In this document: positions 10,547 through 22,462 of the stretch, one piece after another
Numbering within the stretch: position 1 is the first letter of the stretch
Layout: each line of letters opens with the position of its first letter
DNA from: Cardiocondyla obscurior
Lineage: Eukaryota > Arthropoda > Insecta > Hymenoptera > Formicidae
Assembly (NCBI RefSeq): GCF_019399895.1
Contig: NC_091865.1
Location: 6,825,001-6,889,000 of the forward strand
Length of the DNA stretch: 64,000 nt
Direction of reading: 5' to 3'
Position numbers and translations under genes: made by a program
The notes under the pieces: model-generated
Databases searched by the model: none
What the model saw: the letters and a program-made list of their open reading frames with translations, nothing else
Told to the model about the DNA's origin: nothing

Positions 10547-13500
10547 TTAATTTTCTTGTCCTGATGCTAACTCTTGAACCTTGGTTATACGTTTAGCACC
10601 CCTATTTGGCGGACCCTTGGGTTTAGCGAATTTTGGTTGATGTAAACTGATTTTTGGATGTAACTCCTCTTGAAAAAATTCTTCAGTAAGTTCCCCTCCA
10701 GCAGCTACTTCAAGCTATGCAATTAAAGTATAAAGAAATTATAATATGATATAATGTAATGTGGAATAATAAAATTAAAATTGAAGAAATAAATAACACA
10801 TAAATGTAGTTGTACATACATAAGAAAACTGCCATCTTAGAAATGGAGAAAATAAAACGTTAATAAATTATATATTGATAGTTATAGATCAGATAGCAGG
10901 CCTATTCTGTAAATTTCGATAAACATGCCTTCAAATTTTAAAAATAATTACATACCTATTTAAGAAATGTTGCCAACCATCCTTAGTAATAGTAATATAC
11001 GTACCTAAGTGATCCTTAACAATTATATCATAAATACACTTAGTACAAATGTATATTATGTATATGTATAATACTGGATATAATATAAAAAGAAACACCA
11101 AATTGTGAGTGTAAATCGCAAAATGCTTTATTATTTCCAGTATATTTAATATTGGCAAGATATACATTTTTCTTGATTTTAATGAGTTCTCTAAATAAAA
11201 CTGAAAATTCTAGTAATAAAATAAAATAAAAATTGCAGAATAGGCCTGTATGACTAAAATATGCTAAATATTGTGGGTTATAATTTTCATTTAATAAAAT
11301 ACGTATGTCTAATTAGTCGACAATAAAATATAAAATTAATTATAAATGTAAGATATATGTATGGCCGCGGGCCATGTAAATATGAGCCAAAAACTATTCT
11401 TTTTCCTTTTCTGTTTTAAATATCTGTAAAAATATTACCTTAAGTAATTTATAAAAAATACACAAGATAATAATTGAAAGATTATAAACTTCTCCATAAA
11501 ATAAAAATCGTATTAGTGTATGAAATGTTAATTGAGTGGATACATGCTAATTACAATAATACATGAAATGTACACGGAAAGAAAAAAAAACAAAAAAAAA
11601 AAACAAGAATTTGGCTCATAAAATTATTTTCACAGCACAAGTAGACTTAGCTGTTTTATTAAATTATTTTTCCACACACGTATTTTATGTTAAAATATTT
11701 AAAAAGTTTATAAAAAGCTACAAGTGTTAAAAAAATACAGATCACAAAAAATAGAATGCTTCTCATGTATTTTGTTGCTGGTTGTCAAATTGCAGTCCTA
11801 TCTACTGTAAATTGCATGTCTACTTGAATAGAGAATTATGTCTGGTCACGTATTTTACCATTTAAACGATAAATTGTAATTGACAAACGGATTATTAGAT
11901 AATAATCTCAATATATCTTAAATAACGTAGCTTTAACATTTTAATATAAGAACAGACAACAGACAACAAACAACTAAAATGAATTTAATTATAAACGATA
12001 GTAAATGTAATATATTAACATGTATTAACAGCCGATAGGACTCACCACGATCAGTCTTACATATTTGTCACACACATATTTGTAGAATCTGATATTTTGT
12101 AGCATTTACAATTGCATAGAACATGATATAAAATTTTATATGTAAAATAACTGGTGTTATCACACCATCTTGTAACTGAAATAATAATGTGCGAAAAAAA
12201 TATATCCACAATTAATGTGGCGTTTACGTATTTATCACTTGTTCTACTACATTATTATCATATTGAAAATATATAGAGAAATTAGATGAATGAGGTCTTT
12301 CTCTCTTTTTCTTTTTCTATCTATCTAAAGCGCAAATGGAATTTTTCCTAACTTTCTATCCATCACATATATGCATCGTATATGCAAGTTACCACAGACC
12401 AATATTAAAAATATTACATTATCAAGTTATATATAAATATTTGAATGAGTTTAAAAGCCAAGCCTTTGAATTTTACTCAACCAATTCTTAAAAATATATG
12501 TATCACCTTTATCACCTTTATATGAGACTAGTAACTAATTCAGTACGACATATGTATATAGCATAATATATAATCTTAAATATTTATTTTTCTAGAGAAA
12601 AATATATTTTAGGTATAGGAATATTGCATGTAAGTTATATATATATAAAAATATTGAAATTAAGAGGAACTTTATATGAATAGAATGCATAAGATTATTT
12701 AACTAAATTACACTTTACATAGTTGTCTATCTATCACATGACACAGTGCTAAATATAAAAATTGAAAAAGGAGGCTTAGCTTTCAATGTCAAACAAAGTG
12801 ATCTGGCATTATTATTCACATTGATGAATAATCTTATAGTATATGTAGAACAACTATATGGGGTTGTCTGTATATAGGCATCACACTTATTATTAATAAA
12901 TATAATGACGTTTCGTAGAAAGCTTTTTGCATGATAATTTTGCTTTTAAAATTTAGAAAAATACATTATTTGGTCTACTCTGTTTTGCTACTTAGACGTA
13001 CGTATCACTCTGATAAATTAATTTTAAATGCTGATAAACGATATAGATTAATTTTCTTTTGCATGATGCAAACATTACATTTTCTGCTACTTGTAAATCA
13101 ACTTGTAACATATATTTATATGTATATGTATAACTAGATAATTGTAATTTTTTTCTAACATGGAAAACACTGAAAACTCATTAATTTATTTTAAATGACA
13201 TGTTAATATTATGTCCTATGTCAATATTATACTATCACAATTGTGGAATTCATGAAGGAAGATATTTGAAAATTGAATAAAGTATTGCAAACATTTCAAT
13301 TAGCAAGAAGCAATAGTAACGGCAATGATAAATGCTTTAAGCTAGTTTTAGCTCAATACACAAGACCGTTTCTGTTTTGATTTTTTCTCTGGTATGGATT
13401 GAGTAGGGGCACAAGGTGTTGACGGAGTTGCAGGAGTTATTGCAGCTGTGTCTTTTATGCTTGGAGGATCTTCCAACATATCTGCCAACTCTTCTCCACT

Positions 13501-15293
13501 ATTTACTTCCAACTAGGATGGCAGTTACATAGGTGTATAGAGATGGCAGTTATATTTACATATACATGTACGCTGGAAGCCAGATATGACGTTTGCTGCG
13601 CCGACGACAGCTAGCGAACGTGACTTTAGAGTCGTATACGTCGAGTTTCACATGTACCGCATGTATGTACCGCGCCGGCCGGATTGCCGATGACCGATTT
13701 CCCCCCGTTCTCTCATTCTCTGCCTCCGCCGCATAGAATTACGTACGCTAGCCGCTGTCGCCGCAAAAAACGCCTTATCTGCTCTTCGGTGTACATACAT
13801 GTAGAGATAAAAGAGCAATAATTGTATATTTATTACTGCATCAAAATTGTACTTATAGCATAGCATCAAAGAAAATACGTGTGCTTCCATTTGAGATTTT
13901 ACAAGCAGATTGTAAATCAAATGTAGACTAGATTTTTATTCAAAATGGATAGCAGTAGTCAATTAATAATACTAAAGGCAAATATTTACATAAAGTGGAT
14001 TAAAGCAAAGTAATTATATAGTGAATTATTAAAATATTAAAATTATAAAAAATAAAAATATTAAATGTACTAACCTTTTTTGTTATAGTTACTCCTAGAG
14101 ATTGGATTAGGTCTAGTAAAGGTGCTTTGCAGGAAGAATATAACATCCTTTCCTTAATACTGCAGGTGTATCCTGGCATGCTATATATGAAAACTGAAAA
14201 TGATAGTAAATTATTGAAAAAAAGAAATGACAAAATTATTCCTATATACTTACAATACTGTTAACTTAAAGTATTTATTTAATGTTTACCTATGCTCTCT
14301 GTATAATCTCCTTCATGAGTATGTTTGAAGTTATAAAGATGATATCTAGCAGCATCAGATGGAACTTTAGTAGGTAATTTATCCAATGAAATATCACAGG
14401 CTGTGACTAAATGTATTTTTTCTTCCTCCAACTCTATTTTCAATTGGATATATTCGTGGATTCCTTTACCCAATTCTGTGATGGCTTGCTTGGCTTCATC
14501 TGTTACTGGGAAAGCCACACCACTTAATGTCTGATGTCTTGTTTCAATGCTATAGTCTGTAGTTGCTGTAGTCTTCTTTAATTCAGCTAATTCTTCCTCT
14601 GCTGTTGTCAATGGTACAGGTGCTGTATCATTTCTCTTATGCTTGTGATAACCATCTAAAGTAATATCTTCAGGAACAGTGCCATGTAACTCTTCTTTTA
14701 TCAAAGCTGTACCAAATTCCTGTTTCAATGTAGCCTTGGTAGAGGCATAAAGCATTTTCTGTCGCACTGGTGCAGTATCTGGAGACCAGGATATGAGCAA
14801 CCAATCATAACCAGAATCTGGTGACTTTGTATCCAATCTATAAAGGATATAGGCTGGTTGATTCTCCTCAATAAGTGGCTTGATCATTTTGTCATAATCA
14901 ACTTGCCACTTATTAATTGGCTTTAAACTAGATGCTGGTGTCAACTCCTCTAAAAAAAACGAAAGAATAGGTATAAAAAATATTTTAATCTTTAAATCTG
15001 ACAGAGAAACAAACCCGTGCTATTAAAAGACGTAATATAATTTTTTTGTCAATTGTAGAACTTACCATTTTCTATGGAAACCTTCAGTACGCGTATTTTC
15101 CCGTCGCGGCATTTTGCGAACAGCTTCTTTAATGCATCGTTGGCTGAAAGAGATCAATCCCGTTATAATACTGACGAGAGATTTACGATTTAAGTCAAAA
15201 AGATCATTATCGATGCGTTGCAATTAATTCTCGCCGTGGCGATGCGCCGCGAAGGAATATATAATCACCTTTTATTCCCGTCTGGTGTGACAT
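10547..15293 (-). CDS. twf: Twinfilin, canonical isoform, 5 coding exons
   Basis: Actin-monomer-binding and barbed-end-capping protein. Exons in transcript order: 15293-15269, 15143-15066, 14949-14290, 14193-14075, 10714-10547; 349 residues (human TWF1 is 350). It starts MSHQTGI like vertebrate twinfilins and has two ADF-homology domains (about residues 5-140 and 170-295), with HVRQKMLY-like VRQKMLYASTKATLK in the first and YSMPGYTCSIKERMLYSSCK in the second. The last exon carries the capping-protein-interaction tail (HPK...FAKPKGPPNRGAKRI). Poly(A) signal on the minus strand at 10522-10517. The last intron is 3.4 kb, very long beside the others, and contains an alternative last exon (separate entry). 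Head-to-head with Arl8. Confidence 0.95.
13185..13190 (-). terminator. Poly(A) signal candidate for the CaaX twinfilin transcript
   Basis: TTTATT on + is AATAAA on -, 158 bases downstream of the stop codon of the alternative twinfilin exon. This is a normal 3' UTR length and supports a real terminal exon. Confidence 0.45.
13348..13512 (-). CDS. twf: Alternative last exon of twinfilin ending in a CaaX box
   Basis: Acceptor CTAG at 13514-13513, then 54 codons in phase 0, the same phase as the canonical last exon. It opens LEVNSGEELADM, related to canonical LEVAAGGELTEE, and then leaves homology: a Pro/Thr/Ser linker, a basic stretch KKSKQKR (residues 337-343 of the 348-residue isoform) and a terminal CVLS with Cys345, directly followed by TAA. 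CVLS is the farnesylation box of H-Ras, and a polybasic stretch before a CaaX is the K-Ras type of membrane signal. The capping-protein tail is absent. A minus-strand AATAAA at 13190-13185 could end the transcript. The polypyrimidine tract is weak, so expression needs proof. Confidence 0.72.
   Translation of the reverse strand: MEVNSGEELADMLEDPPSIKDTAAITPATPSTPCAPTQSIPEKKSKQKRSCVLS
13558..13803. mobile_element. GC-rich fold-back element in the last twinfilin intron
   Basis: A block of clearly higher GC than the AT-rich intron around it. Its two sides are imperfect inverted repeats: TTTGCTGCGCCGACGACAGC near 13592 against GCCGCTGTCGCCGCAAA near 13751, flanked by TACATGTA-like outer ends. This looks like a non-autonomous transposon or a strong hairpin. 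It ends about 45 bases upstream of the acceptor of the CaaX exon. No coding frame. Confidence 0.45.
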
Positions 15294-16112
15294 TATTTCG
15301 CGAGAAAACCCTTGCTGCTGTCTAACGTTGAGTATCGGAACACGACATACGTTAACGTCGACGGTCGCCCACGTCCGTGAGTTATTTTTTTCTCTTCGTC
15401 GAATTGCCCAAGTTTCGCTGAGAGGAACCACTCGATTGTCAAGTATTAAGCCGAGAACACTCGAGTCTTGATTGACGACAATGAGCAATCTACTGGCCAA
15501 TCGCAGCCGTACATTCGCGGGAAAGCTCACCGGAAGAAAGAAAATTCAAGACTGCGATTGGCCGAGTCGCTTTAGGCGTCGCGTGTACCCAGTTTTACGA
15601 ATCCGGAACCGAGTATCCACTTGACGGTCGTTGATAAGAGACAATGAATTGATAAAAGATAATATATTTTCTCTCAAATTGAATCCGGATCTCACGAAAG
15701 CGTGATATCTCGGCCACGGTTATATCTTGTGCAGGTGGCCGCGAGTGTTGCATTTAGAACTTATGGATTTAAATGGCCGTGATGAAGACCCTCGACGGAT
15801 CATTGGGCCTCAAAACGCAGCGCAATCAAAGGTGAGTCTCGATGATCAAATTAATTAAAAGATCGTAATCGGTGCGAATCTCTCCTGTCAGTTTAACGCG
15901 TCTGCTGCGTTCGCACCACTGCTCATGCGCAAGGTCCGTCTCTCCATCTGGGAGCGCAAGTCTGACGTATCCTGCCCCTGTCTGTGTGACGGCGACGACT
16001 GATACAGCGAGATCTATACGTCGGGAGGGTACGTGCGGCCGTCTATTTTGAAGGTGTTTTTTCACTTTAACCTCACGAGGACGGAGCTGGCTTTGGCCGC
16101 GCGGCACTCACC
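15294..16112. promoter_or_regulatory. Bidirectional promoter region of twinfilin and Arl8
   Basis: 819 bases, CpG-rich, between divergent start codons. It contains an inverted pair of CCAAT motifs: GGCCAATCGCAG at 15495-15506 and CTGCGATTGGCC at 15552-15563, a perfect 12-base inverted repeat with a 45-base spacer. A short ATG-led frame at 15763-15857 contains a good donor (AAAG then GTGAGT at 15832), so a 5' leader exon of an Arl8 transcript may end there. Confidence 0.6.
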
Positions 16113-17369
16113 ATGCTGGCCCTCATCAACCGGATTCTGGACTGGTTCAAGTCCCTCTTCTGGAAGGAGGAGATGGAACTCACTCTCGTTGGTCTACAAT
16201 ACAGTGGAAAGACTACTTTTGTGAATGTCATAGCGGTACGTGAATCAGGGATTCCGTTCGTCTGTTCGTCGCGAGCGGGTTTGTCGGGCATGCATGCGAG
16301 ATCCGTGAAAAAAATCCCATCGCGTCCTAGTCTCTTGGTTAAACTCGATAACCGCTTCGCGGCAACTCCCCCGCCGCATAAACGCACTCCGTATACGCCC
16401 TTGCATCCAAATGATTTACCATACGATTATCGATACATATAATCCTAGCTGGCCGTGACGATCATTAAATTGTTACTGGCTGTCTTGTTCTTTTTGCACT
16501 CTCATTCTCTCGTTCGTCGTTCATTCTCTCTTCTCCTTTTCTTTTTTGGTAGAGGTCGAATTGTTTCGTTGTCGCGATCGTAGCAAAACATTTAATTTTA
16601 CATTACCTCCGCATGTTGCAATTATGACTCAATTTTTTTTTTTTAATGTTTAATAAGTTAATAAATTTATACACACCCTTGTTCATTATGTGCCGATCTC
16701 ACTGCAATCGGAATTATATTGAAACATAACGATCGTGATTATTGTGGTATTAGAATTGTTAACGATAATTATGTATGTGTCATTGTTTTTAAATATGTAC
16801 AGTCAACAAAAATAATTTATTTTTTCCCTGGTGTGATTAGTCAGGACAGTTCAGCGAGGACATGATACCGACTGTAGGCTTTAACATGCGTAAAATAACC
16901 AAAGGCAACGTTACTATAAAAGTGTGGGACATCGGTGGTCAGCCAAGGTTTCGATCTATGTGGGAGAGATATTGTAGAGGAGTGAATGCCATAGTTTACA
17001 TGGTGGATGCAGCTGATTCAGAGAAAATTGAGGCCAGTCGTAATGAATTACACAATTTGTTGGACAAACCACAATTATCTGGGATACCAGTGTTGGTACT
17101 GGGTAATAAAAGGGATCTACCTCATGCATTGGATGAGAATGGACTTATAGAAAGAATGTAAGTTGCTTTTTTTTTTACCTGCTTATTTATATATTTTTTC
17201 GAAGTATATGAATACGTATGACGTATATACGGCAATATTACGTTTTAGGAATCTGTCTGCAATTCAGGATCGCGAGATTTGTTGCTACAGTATTTCGTGT
17301 AAAGAAAAAGACAATATCGATATTACGTTACAGTGGCTCATAGCACATTCAAAAGGCGGGGTTCGTTAA
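16113..17369 (+). CDS. Arl8: Arl8, lysosomal Arf-like GTPase, 3 coding exons
   Basis: Small GTPase that recruits kinesin adaptors to lysosomes and synaptic-vesicle precursors for outward transport. Exons 16113-16235, 16841-17157, 17249-17369; 186 residues, the same as human ARL8A/B and nearly identical along the whole length. P-loop GLQYSGKT at residues 27-34, switch I PTVGFN at 51-56, WDIGGQ at 70-75, NKRD near 130 and SCKE near 160. Residue 2 is Leu, not Gly, so it is not myristoylated; the amphipathic N-terminal helix MLALINRILDWF is typical of the family. The C-terminus is HSKGGVR. AATAAA at 18085-18090 could end a 0.7 kb 3' UTR. Confidence 0.97.
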
Positions 17370-17959
17370 TATTCTTAAAATATCCCATTTGTTAGTATCG
17401 TGAGTCTTTGATACTGAACACAGTATTGGGATCAATTGTGAGAGGAGCGCATTGAGCAAACTTCGTTCAAAACTGAGTCATTATTGTAGAAAACTCCTTG
17501 AGCTTTAGCTGATCTAAGTTGAATGGTGAGAATATGCCATGGTAAAATTAAAAAAAAAAAAATCGTGCTTGTATGCCAAGAATATGCTCGTGTGAATTAT
17601 ACCATAAGGCACTCATTTCCCGCGAGCACATTAGTAATAAGAAACAATTTTTTATATTTTCGTTCTAGGTAAGTCCAAGAATATATTCCAATACGTAATA
17701 ACAATTAAATATAATTAGTATCTCTGTATTTTCTATGATTGCCGCTATTGTGTAAAGCTGAAATAATACCAATATGATCCCAATTAATTATTGTGATATT
17801 ATAGTCTAGATGTCAATATTCTGATTTTTCGTCTTGTACCCTTAAAACAAAAAAAAAAAAAAAAAAAAACCCAAATATTTCATGTATAAATTAGACAAAA
17901 TTGTAGCTATTACGAAATACACACGCGCAAAAATATATCACTATTAATATACTACAGTA

Positions 17960-18064
17960 TGTATATATACACACACACATATATATAAATATATGTGTGT
18001 GTGTTTGTGTGTGTATGTACATATATATGTATATGTGTATACATACACATACATATACACACAC
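17960..18064. repeat. CA/TG/TA microsatellite
   Basis: Runs of CA, TG and TATA units alternate through this segment, including ACACACACACA and TGTGTGTGTG stretches that can pair with each other. It lies within the probable Arl8 3' UTR. Confidence 0.8.
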
Positions 18065-21000
18065 CTGAAGAAACTTTAATAACAAATAAAGACAACATAT
18101 TGCAGATATCGCTTTTTCTTTTATTACTTCAAATGTGGCTCTCTTGCATTTAAGTAAAATTACGTGAAGAAAAATGTCGAGACAAAAAGGAGAAAAAAAA
18201 ATATTTATTAAATATTTCGCAAAAATATAATTTAAAAACTCGAATAAGATTTTAGTAATGAAAATGACACAAAACAATAAATTGAAAGACAGCTCAGGAA
18301 ATATTGCGAAAAGTATAAATTCCGTTGTAGATATCTAAAAGAACTGATTGCAATAGAATAGATTTTATTTATTTTGTAGCGATACCAGGAAGTTCAATGT
18401 GCTCGCACATTTTTTTCGTTTTTCATTCTATAAATTTTTTTTTCTCATTCATTTCTATCTATATATAAAGTTTCATACAATACGCTTGAATTTTCCTTAA
18501 TCGATTTTCGTGGTTATTGACTCAAATTGGTTCTAATAAACTAATTGTAAGTCAATATTTCTAAATAACTCGGGTCAATTAGCTTCGCATAATTATAAAA
18601 TTATGTCACAAGATGAGCTGTGGTGTATTGTATATATAGACTTTTCGATATTTATTTGTATCGAATTTAAAGTATATATGTGTTTTTCCAAAAAAGTTTA
18701 GGAGGGGAAGAAGTTTTTTCTCAGTTCAAATTTCTGAAATAAGGCTTAAGCTAAATTGAACTACGCTTATATGACAATATGGTATTTCATTTTTATCGAT
18801 GTTTGTTACCGTCAATTTTTGCTATATTTATTAACTGTACATAAGTCACTCCTTTAATATGTATCAAATTGTCCGCAAAAAAGAAACCCTTTACAGCAGG
18901 AAGGATGTCCTCGAGATCTGGTCAACGATTTGCGGATACATGTACGTCATAAAGATAGAAATAATTATTGTTTTCTATTTTATGTAATACGTATGTTATA
19001 ATACAGAATTATGGATGGAATGATACGTTTCCATTTTTCAGAGACAGAAAATAAGCCTACATACAATTATATTGACGGTTAAGATCCAAAAGTCAATCGG
19101 AAAATATTTTAAGGATAGAAGAGTTTTATTGCATGTAAATTTTAACTGAACAATACTGGACAACTTTATTCCTTAATTATTAATTTCAAATAAATTTTGA
19201 TACTTAATTTTGATGACAGTTATTGTGACACTTAAGTAGCTTACGTAATTTTCGTAAAAAAAAAAAAAAAAATTAATTTTAAAACATCTATCTTTCAAAT
19301 ACTTTCCAGTGATGGTAGTGACATGTTATACTATTACAATCTGTCTTGATTATGATTAAATTTAAAATTGATTCATTAAAGTCTAGTTACAATCTCAGTT
19401 TTTGTTTGGTTTCCAAATGGTTTGAAAATAGATAAGATTTTTGCACAAAATTTTCATGCCAAAGTATGTTAGACTATCGAAAAAAAATCAAGGTAAAGAG
19501 AATTTTGTGCAGAAAACTATGGTCTTTAATGAGTTAATCTCTCAAATTTGTTGAATACCTATTGTTCTAACTTTTTGTTTAATTATTGTATGTTACATGT
19601 GAATGTCCATAAAATACATATATTCGCATCTATATGCATATATGTATATATGCATTTGCCATAAGCTATATCTACATATATATGCATACATGCCATTTAT
19701 TTACATAAATTTGGAAAGAAGATAATACATGCTTTTTCTCCTTTTTTTTTCTCTAAAAAAGACAGTGGAATTTTAAATTCAATTATACAAGTATCCGAAT
19801 ACTTCATAGATTCAAGTCTATGCCATACTTGCATGAAAAGATACATATTTCTGTATATTTCTTACGTCATAATGTTAGCATTAATATTCAAAATTCACTG
19901 ATTTTGATCCTTTTATGTCTATTCAATCTACATTGTGTATCCGCACTTCGTATACATTTACACGAAGATATTGCCACATATTCTCAATAAGCAATATTAA
20001 ATCGATGACGAACTTTCTATCAATAAAATCTTTTTTGTTGCGCTTTATATTCCACCGAACAGAACAATTAAAAACTTTACAATTTGCAAATTATTATACT
20101 GGATCTTCACATACAAAATTGACGAAAAATGGTCATACAGCTTTATGAACTTTGGACTCTCAATCCTTCCCCAACAAAAGTTTTAGGAAAGGTAAATATT
20201 TTTATGCCTATTAAAAAGTCTACACCTCATTTCGTAATAAATTATGTTACGTCGCCACTTTTCGCCAATATCGAAACGAATATTTCTATACTCGATCTTA
20301 TTGTAATCATTGCACAGAATAATCTTTCTATGTTATACAACGTGACATGACTCTATATTTAAAATTGGATTTAACAATAGCACATTATGGATTATTATAC
20401 TATGACTAGTTTTATGCATCACTAGACTTCATTCAAGATTTGTTAAGAAAACTCGCAAAGCATCCGTGCTTAACTCAATTTTTGTTGTCGTATTTATGTG
20501 CAGAAATATTTAAATATTTGTCACGATTACATCTCACCGAGATCTTTCTCTTGGTACATAGTTATGGCATTCTATAATCCATCTTGAAATATATGTGCAT
20601 ATATGTATATACACATATTTATATATTATATGCTACGTAATCAAATGAAGGAACCTGCATTTAGTACATTGTTTGGTACAAACATTATTTGAAAGTTCCT
20701 ATTATAAATGTTTTCACGCATACACATCTCTTCGATTTGCATCAATATGCATATACTCATTTGCAGTTTCCCAAATTCTCTGCATATCCTTTCATCTATA
20801 GATTCTCTGATAATTTTGGGATGCACTTTTTTTAATGAAAATTCTTGTGACTGTAGCGTTTAATTTTTAATAAAAATAAAAATTAATGCAATTTATAATT
20901 TCACATAACTAATACTAAATTCAATAATAATTCTAAATATCTGTTTTTAGACTGTTTTTAATTTAAATTTATTATTTTACAATATATATATATCTATATT

Positions 21001-21152
21001 TTTATTTATATATTTATATATACATTTACATCCCTGAATATAATTTGAGAAAATCCCTGAATTTTTAATTATTTACAGTTTGAGAAACAAAACATTTTAA
21101 TTTCAAATTAATCTAACGATCTGTAGATGAAAGATAGTACAAGGAAGCTGAG

Positions 21153-21154
<2 letters not shown>

Positions 21155-21195
<41 letters not shown>
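21155..21195. repeat. TA dinucleotide microsatellite
   Basis: About 20 uninterrupted TA units. It is directly followed by TACAAAGTGTCCC, which resembles the end of a transposon (see findings). Confidence 0.85.
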
Positions 21196-21196
<1 letters not shown>

Positions 21197-22462
21197 AAGT
21201 GTCCCAAACAAAGTGCCGAAACCAAAAATTGTAAGTAGACGAACACCTTGTATACATGCGAAAAAATTCTATTTTGGTGATTTTAATAATGGTTTATTAA
21301 AGAGACTAGTATATCTGGCTCGAATTTTAACTTTTTTGGAGCCGTTTTGCCAAAAACTTAACTTTCAACTTTTTTTAATGATATTAAATGATAGCTATTA
21401 CTCAGATTTTCTTACATTATCAGCAAAACTCATAATATTACTACACGATTTATGTTCATTGCAAAATAGTAATTCTAAATTTCTAATAATTTAAAGCATG
21501 CTCATTAATTGGATGAGTATAATTTTAATTTATAAATTATCGAGTAGTTTTTTTTTTAGATATAAAATATTCGTATTTTTTTTAACAAATAAAATATATG
21601 TTTCAGTGTACAACAGTAGTTGTAATAATTATATTATTACAACAAAAATGTGTTTATATTATTTTGCAGCTACCACTAATAAAATTTTTAAGACCTTACA
21701 AAACCTATTTTATCATATATATATATAATGCAGATAAAATTATGCAGAAGTGTATTCGATACTTCTGTGCAAAAAAATTTCTATTAAATTTAATAAAATT
21801 ATAATTTTTTCTTTTTTTTTCGTTTGTTTGTTTTCTCACTTTTTTTCTGGTAACATATAAAAACATGCTGTATGTACATGTTTCAAGAATGCAAATCCAA
21901 CATATGTAAGAACAAAAAAAAAAAATAAAAAAGAAAAAAATACATGTAAAAATTTAAAAATACTGGATGGACATGTACATACTGTAACATAAAAATGTAA
22001 TAAAAATGTTATAAATATATAGTCTTTAAAAAAAGCGACTATCTTGAATCATTAGAGCATACTGCTTGCACACTGAAAGCAATCACATGTACACTTTCAT
22101 TCGATTTACTGAAAATTATTGAGCACATGCCTCAAAAATTAACTAGACAGATTTTCTTTCGAGAAATTTGCTCAATAAACTTAATAATTCAATAATTAAT
22201 TAAAGCGGCATTATTTAGATACGCATTCACAGACAGTTACATTTTTGCACGCTAAATGAATAGGTATAGTTCTGTGTATTTGTAGATATTATAGATATGA
22301 TTATTTTTTACTAAAATTTTCACGTATCAGATGATGTATGTATCAGAAAAGTTGCGTATTTTCGGTGTCCCAAATAATATCACATTCTCTGATGGTTGAG
22401 CAGTAAAAGTCTTCTCAATCTTAATACAAACTGAGACTATTTGTTATTTTAAACATCAAATC

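Larger units (their letters stand above)
17370..22462. other. AT-rich 3' UTR and spacer between Arl8 and Asator
   Basis: Five kilobases without a supportable exon. The first part is probably the Arl8 3' UTR and the last part the Asator 3' UTR. It holds several homopolymer A runs (for example 17850-17870), mixed CA/TA microsatellites and a TA microsatellite. Open frames here are short and AT-driven. Confidence 0.6.

Noticed and set aside
15763..15857. Short frame upstream of Arl8 with an internal donor
   Set aside because: Splicing it in phase to Arl8 exon 2 would remove the P-loop, so it is more likely leader sequence or an upstream frame than a protein isoform.
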